DNA from: Stomorhina lunata
Taxonomy: Eukaryota > Arthropoda > Insecta > Diptera > Rhiniidae
Assembly (NCBI GenBank): GCA_933228675.1
Contig: OW121741.1
Location: 55,033,794-55,097,793 of the forward strand
Direction of reading: 5' to 3'
Length of the DNA: 64,000 bases
Positions 54,662 through 64,000 of this stretch are shown here, piece after piece (the stretch's first letter is position 1; each line of letters opens with the position of its first letter). Both the position numbers and the translations under genes were made by a program. The notes under the pieces are model-generated. The model saw nothing but the letters and a program-made list of their open reading frames with translations, searched no databases and was not told where the DNA came from.

Positions 54662-55911
54662 TGTAACGTGCCGTTACAAATATTTTATATTAAATTCTTC
54701 TACTATCTATCTACAACACTACACTCTTTTCTGTACACCCTATTTTTCATTTTTGCTACCTCCTTAATATATCTAAATATATATTAATAAATAAAAACAG
54801 AACCTAAACATAATTCTCATTTAGTTGATAACCATACCAGTATAAGTATTCTTGTTTTTAACACAAAAAGCAGGCAGAACTTAGAGTTCTTCCTTGCAGT
54901 TAACATCGTAGTTAGTTGATCCGATTGTTATATTATTATGTTGTAGTTAGCCGATTGAGAGCCGAAGGATTTATCTCGTCGGATTGAATGCTGTAGTTAG
55001 CCGATTGAGAGCCGAAGTTTTTATCTCATCGGAGTATTCTTTGCTTTGTAGTTAACCGACCGAGAGCCGAAGTATTTATCTCGTCGGATTGAATGCTGTA
55101 GTTAGCCGATTGAGAGCCGAAGTTTTTATCTCATCGGAGTATTCTTTGCTTTGTAGTTAACCGACCGAGAGCCGAAGCATTTATCTCGTCGGATTGAATG
55201 CTGTAGTTAGCCGATTGAGAGCCGAAGTTTTTATCTCTTCGGAGTATTCTTTGCTTTGTAGTTAACCGACCGAGAGCCGAAGTATTTATCTCGTCGGATT
55301 GAATGCTGTAGTTAGCCGATTGAGAGCCGAAGTTTTTATCTCATCGGAGTATTCATTGCTTTGTAGTTAACCGACCGAGAGCCGAAGTATTTATCTCGTC
55401 GGATTGAATGCTGTAGTTAGCCGATTGAGAGCCGAAGTTTTTATCTCATCGGAGTATTCTTTGCTTTGTAGTTACCCGACCGAGAGCCGAAGTATTTATC
55501 TCGTCGGATTGAATGCTGTAGTTAGCCGATTGAGGGCCGAAGTTTTTATCTCATCGGAGTATTCTTTAATTCCGTAGATAGCCGATCGGATCAATAGTAG
55601 CTGAAGCACTTACCATTAAAACGTAGTTAGCCAACCGAGAGCTGAAGCATTTATCTCGTTGGATAGTAGGCTCATAGTTAATCAATCGGATTATTATTTA
55701 CTAATATCTCGTATATAGCTTACAAATTTATCCGATATTTCATAAAGCCCTATACATAGTCATTAAGAAAACGTTTGTACTTTAAATCGAGCCGAAGTTC
55801 CAAAAGAACTCGGTAAATTTACCATTGTGTAGTGCGGATCGTAAGATCAAAACTCGTATTGTACAAACATAGAAGTTTCTTATTATTTAACCCAAATAAG
55901 CATAGCCTTTG
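54662..55911 (+). mobile_element. LTR-like insertion (possible solo LTR) with minisatellite
   Basis: The block interrupts L4 ORF2: homologous ORF2 sequence stops at ~54661 and resumes at ~55912 (KIPSRPVEAKYIK). It begins TGTAACGTGCCGTTACA, a near-palindrome starting TGT as LTRs do, and has AATAAA words at ~54785. Its middle is a minisatellite. I could not find a matching CA end with a 4-6-bp duplication, so solo LTR is only the likeliest reading. Confidence 0.45.
54946..55690 (+). repeat. ~105-bp minisatellite of two related ~52-bp halves
   Basis: Half 1 reads 'gtagttagccgattgagag' then 'ccgaagtttttatctcatcgg'. Half 2 reads 'gtagttaaccgaccgagag' then 'ccgaagtatttatctcgtcgg'. The halves alternate regularly for about six dimers with very few changes, then decay at 55570-55690. 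Confidence 0.9.
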
Positions 55912-56949
55912 CCCAACGACTCACGAAGATACCAAGCCGCCCTGTGGAAGCAAAATATATTAAAGGAAGCAGACCTTTGATGAACCTGGACAGACTAGGC
56001 ATACCCCAGCTGGAAAATAAAACTGCATTACACAATGATGAATGGACGATGTCTGCAAAAGAAACACTAGAAGTATTATTTAACTAAACGCAGCAGAATA
56101 CCAATCCCAGTTATCACCGAACAATTTAGAAATAATGTATGCAAAGATCTTATTACAATTGATAAAATTAGATGGGCAATCGGAACATTTGAACCTTACA
56201 ATTATGTTACAAACATCTATTGGGACTACGGAGGAACTGTTAAAGAGACTATTCACTGCATGCATAGAGCATGCTTACGTTCCAAAAAATTGGAGGAAAG
56301 TAGAGGTAGTATTAATACCAACAGTTGGTAAAATCCAACATCATGAAGATAAAGACTATAGACCTATCAGTCTATCGTCTTTTTTACTGAAAACTATAGA
56401 AAGAATCCTAGATAATCACGTTAGAGGGAGGATTGCTAATATGCCTTTTTCTCCCGACCAACATGCATATATCAAAGGTCAATCAGTTGAAACGGCACTG
56501 CATAGCTTAACATCAAGAATTGAGCAATCATTAAATCAAGGAGAATATGCTTTGGCATGCTTCTTAGATATTGAAGGGTCCTTTAACAACATAAAATCAG
56601 AGGCTATTGAGATAGCATTAGACAACAGTGGTTGCGATACAAATGTTAAAACGTTTATAATAAAGTTTCTCACACAACGCCATATACAGTCAGAACTGGA
56701 AGGATCAGCTCTAAATGCACTGGACACTAGAGGTACGCCCCAAGGGGGAATTAATTCACCTGCACTATGGATACTTGCATTAAATTATATACTAGTACAA
56801 TTAAATGCTCTTGGAGTAGAAGTCGTGGCTGACGATGTAGTATTAATCGTTAGAGGTAAATTCCCAGCACTCTAACCGAAATAATAATTAATTCATCTAA
56901 AACAGAAATGGTAATATTTATAAGGAAGAGAATACCTTCATTCGAAACC
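55912..56949 (+). pseudogene. ORF2 of L4, reverse transcriptase part
   Basis: The linker KIPSRPVEAKYIK resumes at ~55918. A stop follows at 56085. The RT then runs in the frame 56135-56875 with YRPISLSSFLLKT, DQHAYIKGQSVETAL, FLDIEGSFNN and GTPQGGINSPALW. The AGPDG segment before it is scrambled by a frameshift. The catalytic motif reads VVADDVVL (~56820) where the family has YADD preceded by A: a 6-bp in-frame loss removed Tyr-Ala. The frame stops at 56873. The remaining bases run to the Jockey insertion at 56950. Confidence 0.8.
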
Positions 56950-57465
56950 GAACGATTGATCGATCGAGAATTGAAGAGTGAACAATGCTTGTGAAGTGTA
57001 ATCTAAAAAGTTAAATAGTGAAAAATGCCTAATAAGGCTAGCGGAAAAGTATACAAAAAGGCTGGCAAAAGTCAAAATAATATATAAACAAAAATAAAGT
57101 GAAAAAGACACTAAAGATACTGTTTTTAAAAAAACATTTTCCCCAAAAATATAATAAAAATTGTTATTTAAATCAAAAACTGTGAAGAGAGTGGCAACTA
57201 GTAGTCACTAAAAAAATATTTTTAGTACCTCATAATTTTGAGAAGAAATAGTAGTCACTATTTAATAATACATTCTAAATAAAAACAATTTTGGGTGCCT
57301 TGCAAAAGTGAGAAGGCAAACCAGTAGTAGTAGTAGTAGTAGTCACTCAAATTTAAAGTGGTGCTGTGAAATATTGAGAAGGCTGTCTAAAATAGTAGTA
57401 ATCAAAATTTAAAATAATATAAAGTGCAGTGTTTCTAAAAAAAACAAACAAGCACTAACAACATC
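56950..57465 (+). promoter_or_regulatory. 5' UTR of the Jockey-like element with four imperfect repeats
   Basis: The words 'gagaag' and 'agtagtcact' recur about every 60-80 bp: ~57183-57210, 57239-57262, 57310-57350 (here as a GTA microsatellite) and 57380-57405. Non-LTR elements of this clade use an internal promoter in the 5' UTR. That these repeats are part of it is inference. Confidence 0.45.
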
Positions 57466-58109
57466 ATGGAGGAGGATATTAATCCTCTCAAACGACCTAG
57501 GGTCAACAAAGAAAATGTAGAGGAACTTCTGCACCAAATAAGTGAACGTGACAAAGCTAATAAGGACCTTAGTTAGAAGTTCCAAATGCTCCTTGAGCAG
57601 AACATAAATCTTCAAAGGAACCTCGAAGTTTTAATGAAGAAATTTAACTGCCAACTCCCGACTGAGGGTTACGCTAGCGAGGAGGAGATGGTTTTAGAAG
57701 AACCTCTTACACAAGATGACAGTGGAAAGCCAAGGAAGAGCAAGAAAAAATCTTCCGACAAAAATATAAATAATAGTGCAAGACAGGCTAAAGCCGTAGC
57801 TGGCAAAACTGAAGGAAGTCGTGGGGCAATTCCGAAAACCCCCACTCAACAAGGTGTCGCAAAGTATCCAGCCGAAGGGGCTGATGTAGGTGCTGGTGCC
57901 TCAACAAAAGATGGAGCCGCCGCTGCTGCAGTTGCTGGTGTAAACAATAAGGTAGATATTAAATCTAAGCATATTCCGGTAATAACAGCTTATAATATAA
58001 ATAGTACCTGGTTGACCGAGCCTTGCTCGGGGCTTTATGATAAGCATTTTGAGGCAAATTTTATAGTTTTTATATATTTTATTTTATACAGTTACAGTTT
58101 AACTCATTT

Positions 58110-58920
58110 TAAATAATTTTGAAAATTTGTCATACCAACAGAAACCTCCGTCGACTCATGCGCAACAACTTTGCTAAAGATTATAGTCTGATCAAATGCA
58201 CAGTTTACGATTTAATTCATTTTGAGTAGTTTTCAGTGGCGCCGCCTGAAGTCGTTCATACCACTAAGAAACCTTCATCTGCTTATGCGTAATAACTTTG
58301 CTTATGATCATAACATGATCAAATGCACAGTTTATGATTTAATTTACTTATAGTCTGATCAAATGCACAGTTTACGATTTAATTCATTTTGAGTAATTTT
58401 CAGTGGCGCCACCTATCGGACTTTGGTCATTCCAATTAATAAACCTTCGTCGGATTATCCGCAATAACTTTGCTAAAAATTATAGCATGATTAAATGTAC
58501 AGTTTACGATTAAATTGACTTTAAGTAAATTTCAGTCACCTGTCGAAATTTCTTCATACCAACTAAGAAACCTTCGTCGGCTCATGTGCAACAACATTGC
58601 TAAAGATAATAGCATGATTATATGTACAGCTTACGATTAAATTGACTTTGAGTAATTTTCAATAGCGCCACCTGTCGGAAATTATTCACACCAATTAAAA
58701 AGCATTCGCCGGCTCATGCGCTACAACTTTGCAAAAGATCATAGCATGATCAAATGTACAGTTTACGGTTTAATTAATTTTTAGTAATTTTCAGTGGCGC
58801 CACCTATCGGAAATTCGGTATACCAACTTAAAAACCTCCGCCGGCTTATCCGCAACATCTTTGCTAAAGAGCGTAACATGATCAAATTCACAGTTTACTA
58901 TTCTATAAAGAACATACATA
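58110..58920 (+). repeat. ~130-bp tandem units in S2
   Basis: Each unit contains 'aactttgctaaag', 'catgatcaaatg', 'cagtttacgatttaatt' and 'ttttcagtggcgccacctgtcgg'. Landmarks lie near 58167, 58293, 58463, 58590, 58727 and 58860, with one short partial unit at ~58345. Confidence 0.8.
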
Positions 58921-59543
58921 CAGACAAACATTCATTTGTTTTAAAGTTATAACATTACTAATTTTTTCCCCTTTTTATCCCCTAATTTCAAAAAGTTCCA
59001 TATGCATAATTGGTACTTCTTTGGTACCAATTGAATTTGGTACATTTTATTAGAAAGCAGTTAACATAATTTTTCTATTCTTATAACTTTTGTAGATGTT
59101 AAGTTATCAGTTTATCCCTTTTTTTACACATTTTGGCCACAAAATCAAAAAAGTACCAAACACGTGTTCAATATTTCTTTCACATCTATTGATTGCAGTA
59201 CAAAGTTTCTTTCTATATTCCTTAGTTTAAAATATAACAGTGGGTTAAAAAGGTACCAAAAAAACTATTTTCACCCTTTTTTACCCCTTATCGGACATAG
59301 TTTCAAAAAAGTACCAAACACCTGTCCGTTTATTTTTATAGCTATTTAAAACATAATTCAAATTTTGTTTCTATACCTATTACTTAAGGAGATATAGCGT
59401 TTTCGATTTTTTCCCTTTTTTCCCCTTTTTTACCCTCTTAGAGGCAAAGGTTCCAAAAGTCTCTTCTTCTTCGACCTATACATCAAAAAAGATACCCACT
59501 GCCCAAATTTTATCAAAATCGTTAGAGCCGTTTTCGAGATAGT

Positions 59544-59548
<5 letters not shown>

Positions 59549-59588
<40 letters not shown>
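59549..59588 (+). repeat. (TA)20 microsatellite
   Basis: An uninterrupted TA run that marks the right end of S2. Confidence 0.95.
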
Positions 59589-59591
<3 letters not shown>

Positions 59592-60681
59592 ATACAATTA
59601 TTGCACGTTTAAGAATATAAGATAAAAGACACGACATTATTAATAGAAAAGACACTAGTTTTAATGTTAAAATTGGTGTGCCAATTTTAACATTCAAATT
59701 ATGTCTAGAAACGCCACCAATGTTGGGGTCTGCACCCTGACAGATTTTAGCACTGTTAAAGAGTTGTTTGTGGATAGACAAATAAACTTCTATACATACA
59801 TACCGAAGGGACAGCGACCATTAACTTTGGTTATTTAGGGTTTATCGGGTTCATATACCATAGATGATGTAAAATTATACTTTAACGAACTTCAATTTAA
59901 GCTGGATATTATCCGCTTAGCAAAGCTTAACGCTGGATCTTGCAAGTTTCGTAAGAATCTGATCTAAATTCATTGTATGGCCTGCGGTATATTCTTCGCT
60001 GTAGGGTAACTTTGAGAAAGTTCAAACGTAGCGCAGTGATTCAGTGCTTCAACTGCCAACGCTTCGGCCACACTTCGGCCAACTGTAATATGCCTTACAG
60101 GTGTTGCAAATGCGGTGAATCGCATGGTCCTGGAAACTGTCCGATTCCATCTAAAGACCAAAACACTGCAGAAACAGTGAAAAAGGACCCCGTTAGTGGA
60201 CAGGCTGTGAAGCAAATTGGTATTCCAGTCAAATGTGTAAACTGTGGAGTGGTAGGGCATACGTCTAGTTTTCGTCAATGCCCCCGAAGAATTGAAATTC
60301 TCAAAAAAATTGAGCAAAATAAATCGACCCAAAGTGGTCAACAAAGACGACCACAAACGGTCAATACCAGGGCTACAATCGGTAACTTATCAATTAAAAA
60401 TGGCGTTTCATATGCCTCAGCTTTAGCATCCAATATGCCAACTAGAACATCTCTAGCTCAACAGCCTAGACTATCTCCAACACAACCGTCAAACACCATA
60501 ACCGTCAAAAGTGCAACAGCTCAATTTCAAGTAATTGAAAACGACTGTAAGCGTTTCTTTGGTAGTGGCTTATTCACATACCTAAATAAAATGAATACCT
60601 TTTTCCAGGAATATAACAGCGTTCAAACAGAAAATGAAAAGTTTGAAGCCTTGCTTGGAATGTTAATTTCTTTACGTCAAC

Positions 60682-63365
60682 ATGGCTAGATCACTCAAAT
60701 GTATTTTAGTTAATGCAAACTCTATTGTTTCAAGACACAAGCGACATTATTTAAAACTGTTTTTAGATGAACATAGACCTGACGTACTGCTTATGGCTGA
60801 GCATGGACTTAGTCCTCGGCATAAGCTGGACATTGACGGTTACATTATTTTTAGACAAAATAGACAAAACGGACGAGGCGGGACGGCTGTTTTCGTAAGA
60901 GATAGTATCAACAGAGAGAGAATCATTATTGATACTGGCTTTATCGAAAACACAGTCGTCAAGATCCGCAGACTAAACGGCGGTTTAGTGACACTTGTGT
61001 CACTATATCATAGACCGGTAGGAACGATGTCAATTGCTGATCTCATACCGATTTTGAACCTAGCCAATGGTGGAAATCTCGTTGTTGCAGGAGATTTGAA
61101 TGCTAGACATCCATATTGGGGAGATACAATAACATGTTCCGGTGGTCGATGTCTTCACGACCTACTTTTAGATAACCCAAATTTTGTTATTCACCCTACT
61201 GACGGGCCAACCAGAGTAACTAGCATATCCTCTTCATATATTGATGTGGTGTTAACTTCTGCTGACATGCTTCCACGGGCAGGTGGAGATGGGCTTAAAA
61301 CATTAGATTTTGAGTCAGATCATAAAGCGATTGAGATAGTTTTTGGCATCACGGACTGTATAGGTCGGATAAAGCTGACTATGCTTAATTATGAGAAAAT
61401 GGACAGAGGACTTTTTAACTCAACTTTAAATAGGAAACTAACGGGTTATATGCTCCCACTGAATGCTCGAGATTGACAATTGTGTTGAATCTTTAAGTCG
61501 TGCTTTTCAAAAGGCAATGGACGTTTCAGTACCAAAAGTACCAGTTGGACGTAAAGGGTTACTGAAACTTCCCGATCATGTTCAGAGATCTGGTGATCCG
61601 GGAAGGTGCCGAATTTTCAAAGCCGACATAAAGAACCTTGACAGAATCATTCAAGGGGCAAATGCCAATTTTGAGCGCGAAAACTGGAAGAAATTCCTTG
61701 GTAGTATACAGATCAACGACAAGACATTCAAGACAATTAGGGCAGCAACTGGACAGAACAAACGGTTGACTGTACATTACTTACTGGACCCAGGGAACAC
61801 CTTGGTGTCTAATAACGGTAAAGCTAATTTGTTAGCAGACCACTTTTCAGATGTACACCTAGGTGGACAAGCAACGAACGACGACTCATTTTCTGAGACT
61901 ATAAGGGACAGAAGTAATAGTTTACATAATGAACAAATTGCAACATTTGGAGTTGTAGTCATAGCCGACGGTAACAATGCAGGCAGCTTTGACTTTGTTC
62001 GTGCGGAATTAGTCGGTACTGCCATTAAACGCAGACCGAACAAAAAGTCGAGTGGGTTTGATGGCATTCCGGACTTTGTCTTGAAAAAAACTCGCAGCGA
62101 AACCTGGCGTTTTTTGGCAGTCTTGATTAATCACTGCATAAATATTGGCTATTTTCCAAGAATTTGGAAAATAGTCCTTATAGTTCCGATACCAAAGCCG
62201 AAGTCTGACCTAAAACAGTGTAAAAGTTATAGGCCAATTTCTTTATTATCACCCTTTGGAAAGCTCTTGGAGTCTTTCATATTAAATCGAATAAATGACA
62301 GGATTCAGGAGAGAAATATCCTTGCTGACTCACAGTTTGGGTTCAATCGAGGTCACTCAACTTCACATGCACTTATGGTCTTTGCTGACTATGTAGCTAG
62401 GGGTCTCAACAAGAGATACCCTACTATAGCAGTCAGCTTAGATTTTGCCAAAGCCTTTGACACAGCCTGGCAGAATGCAATCATATTCAAGATGATTAAT
62501 CTTGGATTTGATACACATCTTTGTAGACTTGTAGCAAATTTTTTGAGTGAAAGAAAGTTCAACGTAAAGGTGGGTGATTGTGTCTCTGACGAAAAATATG
62601 TAACTGCAGGAGTTCCCCAGGGTTCCCTTTTGGGTCCTGTTCTTTACAATATATTAGTTCATGACATCCCTAAGCCTCCAGAGGGTGATCTTCTTCTGTC
62701 GTATGCTGACGATATTCTAATTGCGTCTTCGGGTCCACGGGGTAGGAATATTAACCAGAAGGTTAATAATTACCTAGCAAAACTGGCGGAATTCTTTGTT
62801 AAGTGGGGATTACATCTAAATATTCCTAAAACAACTGGCATTATTATTAAAGACAGGCGTAAATATCTTTATCCTAACAGTAAGCAATTCATTCCAGCCC
62901 TTGTTGCTTTACAGACAGATTATCCGTCCCCTAATATCCTACGCCTTTCCAGTTTGGTTCAGAATTTCTTCTGCCCAAATGGAGAGGCTTAGGGTGTGGG
63001 AGAGGAAAATCCTGGTTGCTTGTCTGGGTCTTAGATTTAGACAAGGACCTGACGGAATATATCGCAGGCCATCGTGTAGGTCCATTCACAGTGGAATAGA
63101 TTTTGAGCGTATCGATGGGTACATGGTTAGGTCGGGCATATCATTCTTGGATAGGGCTCGTTCTCTTGAGAACAGTCTTGTCGGAGAGTGCTATGTACGA
63201 TCTAACAGTGTAGAATCGTTACATCTATCGAGGTATATGTCCCCGGTAGATCTTCTTTCGCTAAAGGACGCTGGACTTCTGTACCAGGGTGCAGATCTTA
63301 TTTTCCACCATCGTAGAATCGGAACATTGGACATTTCTAACACTGTCTACAATACAGCACAATAG
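60682..63365 (+). pseudogene. ORF2 of the Jockey-like element: endonuclease and RT
   Basis: The ATG at 60682 overlaps the ORF1 stop in ATGGCTAG. The endonuclease (60682 to ~61350) has ILVNANSI, MAEHGL, AGDLNARHPYWG and SDHKA, so its catalytic set is complete. A frameshift near 61465 leads to the next frame. The RT (~62000-62860) has SSGFDGIPD, YRPISLLSP, QFGFNRGHSTSHAL, SLDFAKAFDTAW, GVPQGSLLGPVLYN and SYADDILIA. After KDRRKYLY (~62870) about 80-100 residues of the thumb (the KYLGV region) are missing, then RQIIRPLISYAFPVW continues after a shift near 62900 to the stop at 63363. No RNase H. The deletion alone would abolish activity. Confidence 0.83.
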
Positions 63366-63760
63366 GCACTTTTTGTGAACAAATTCCCTCTCTAACTCTA
63401 TTGTAAATATTTTTCCTCTTCTCCACTTTGTCCTTTGTAAATATAATCTTTCACTAGTTTTAAGTTAATTTTAGGTAGTATAAGTCTAGTATTAATCAAA
63501 ACAAAAACAATAAGTGCCTCCCTTTTTTCATTTTTTTGGGGAATATAATTCATTTAAATTAATTTTATAAATATTTTATTGCCTTAAGAGTTTTTTTCAC
63601 ATAGCATTAAGTTACCGTGTATATATAAATAAAATAGTTTTAAGTTCCTGAAAAGTACATTGTACGTAGGAAAATATATATAAATTAAGTCCTAGTTTTA
63701 GAAAAAAAAATATGTAAACAATGAATTTATTGAATAAAATAATCTGAATCTAATCTGAAT
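63366..63760 (+). other. 3' UTR and tail of the Jockey-like element
   Basis: AT-rich, with AATAAA-like words (63628, 63734) and the final tandem 'taatctgaatctaatctgaat'. It ends directly at the 14-bp duplication. Confidence 0.8.
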
Positions 63761-64000
63761 CTTCATTCGAAACCCCAAAGCTTGACGGAAAAGTATTATC
63801 TCTTTCAAAACAAGCGAAGTTTCTAGGTGTATTTGATTATAAACTTAAATGGCTACCAAATCTTAAAGAAAGGATAAAAAAGTCCTATGCGGCAATTTAC
63901 TCATGCTATAGTTTAGTGGCAAATTATGAACGTTAAATGTCATGCCTCCCTTGTTGAAAGAGTTAACAGAATACATAGTTGCACTAAGAATTTTACACTA
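63761..64000 (+). pseudogene. ORF2 of L4, post-RT region
   Basis: It continues the RT after the Jockey insertion: LSLSKQAKFLGVFDYKLKW and KERIKKSYAAIYSCYS align with the same segment of copies A-C. At ~63925 a stop and a deletion of ~45 residues (the VRPVLTYG block) occur. LVERVNRIHSCTKNF continues in a new frame to the window edge. Confidence 0.75.

Larger units (their letters stand above)
58006..59600 (+). mobile_element. Repeat element S2, related to array S1, inserted in Jockey ORF1
   Basis: It begins ~58010 with 'agtacctggttgaccgag', forming a hairpin (CCGAGC-CTT-GCTCGG). Then come about six ~130-bp tandem units (58110-58920), then 'aaaagtaccaaacacgtg' units as in S1 (58980-59440), then a conserved end ('aaaatcgttagagccgttttcgagat', ~59512) and a (TA)20 run at 59549-59588. 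The start, the 'gtaccaaacacg' units and the 'ggagatat' words link it to S1. No coding capacity. A clear target duplication is masked by the TA run. Confidence 0.7.
57466..60689 (+). pseudogene. ORF1 (gag-like) of the Jockey-like element, split by S2
   Basis: The ATG at 57466 gives MEEDINPLKRPRVNKEN. A TAG at ~57574 interrupts, then a Gln/Leu helix and a Lys/Ser-rich and Ala-rich linker lead to IPVITAYNINST (~58000), where repeat S2 is inserted. After S2 the frame reads RNATNVGVCTLTDF (59705) and IDDVKLYFNELQFKLDI, with stops at ~59838 and 59965, then shifts to the frame ending at 60689. Here the knuckles are CFNCQRFGHTSANC, CCKCGESHGPGNC and CVNCGVVGHTSSFRQC (60045-60280), the classical Jockey set. 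The protein would bind element RNA. Confidence 0.82.
56950..63760 (+). mobile_element. Jockey-like non-LTR retrotransposon, nearly full length
   Basis: 5' UTR with short repeats (56950-57465), ORF1 (57466-60689, split by repeat element S2), ORF2 (60682-63365), 3' UTR and a tail of 'taatctgaatc' units (63738-63760). A 14-bp duplication fixes both ends. ORF1 has the three-knuckle gag of the Jockey clade and ORF2 an endonuclease plus RT without RNase H, again Jockey-like. Without S2 it would be ~5.2 kb. It has a few stops and frameshifts, so it is dead but young compared with its host element. Confidence 0.85.
56936..63774. repeat. 14-bp target-site duplication around the Jockey-like element
   Basis: CTTCATTCGAAACC lies at 56936-56949 and at 63761-63774. 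Joining the flanks with one copy restores the L4 ORF2 reading (TPSFET / PKLDGK). Confidence 0.92.
52162..64000 (+). mobile_element. LOA-like non-LTR element L4, twice interrupted, runs off the right edge
   Basis: This is a second LOA-like family, clearly different from copies A-C. Its pieces are 52162-54661 (ORF1 and endonuclease), 55912-56949 (RT) and 63761-64000 (thumb/connection region). The gaps are an LTR-like block and a Jockey-like element. The reading resumes at the interrupted domain each time, and the Jockey insertion shows a 14-bp duplication. The 3' end is beyond the window. Confidence 0.8.

Noticed and set aside
59548..59781. 77-codon minus-strand frame starting near the TA microsatellite
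   Set aside because: It encodes a Tyr/Ile run from (TA)n and antisense of Jockey ORF1.

Overview
The window is AT-rich, intron-poor eukaryotic DNA made almost entirely of transposable elements and tandem repeats. The element mix suggests a fly (Diptera, probably Brachycera): LOA-like, I-like and Jockey-like non-LTR elements, a CR1-like element, Mag-like and other Gypsy LTR elements, a hAT-type MITE and a Tc1 relic. Introns of about 60 bp and a MED15-like (Mediator) fragment fit this. No bacterial-type operon, rRNA or CRISPR is visible. No autonomous element is fully intact.

Layout. 1-4620: LOA-like element copy A (+). 5336-7863 and 9262-13091: copies B and C of the same family (-), each with a visible target-site duplication. 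Copy C sits in an older non-LTR relic (8533-9250). 13846-14285: Tc1-like transposase relic. 14290-15925: CR1-like element (-). 16579-16997: an undisrupted two-exon, 120-aa reading frame (-), the best candidate for a host gene. 17648-18640: MED15-like unprocessed pseudogene (-). 19209-19294: tRNA-like sequence. 20069-24576: degenerate higher-order tandem repeats ending in a fresh 2 x 345-bp duplication. 24682-27341: foldback element with ~340-bp inverted arms.

28960-42060 is a nest. An I-like element (28960 to ~33415, -) abuts the end of a Mag-like Gypsy element G1 (~33400-39531, -). G1 is also interrupted by a 1,940-bp hAT-type MITE (34725-36664) with a perfect 8-bp target duplication. G1's single visible LTR (39348-39531) abuts a second decayed Gypsy element G2 (39532-42060, +).

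42226-51870 holds arrays of a ~179-bp satellite in opposite orientations: a large inverted structure whose right side is itself duplicated. 52162-64000 is a different LOA-like element (+), interrupted by an LTR-like block with a ~105-bp minisatellite (54662-55911) and by a nearly full-length Jockey-like element (56950-63760, 14-bp target duplication). The Jockey element's ORF1 is in turn split by a repeat element (58006-59600) related to the 20-24 kb array.

Functionally the window is a graveyard of nested insertions, as expected of pericentromeric or other heterochromatin (inference). The order of events can be read from who interrupts whom. I see no new defence or metabolic system. The most unusual items are the foldback with its recurring motif, the hAT MITE with a strand-switching minisatellite, the Gypsy/I-element in-frame fusion, the two related repeat elements with co-varying hairpins, the inverted satellite domain and the small two-exon gene.
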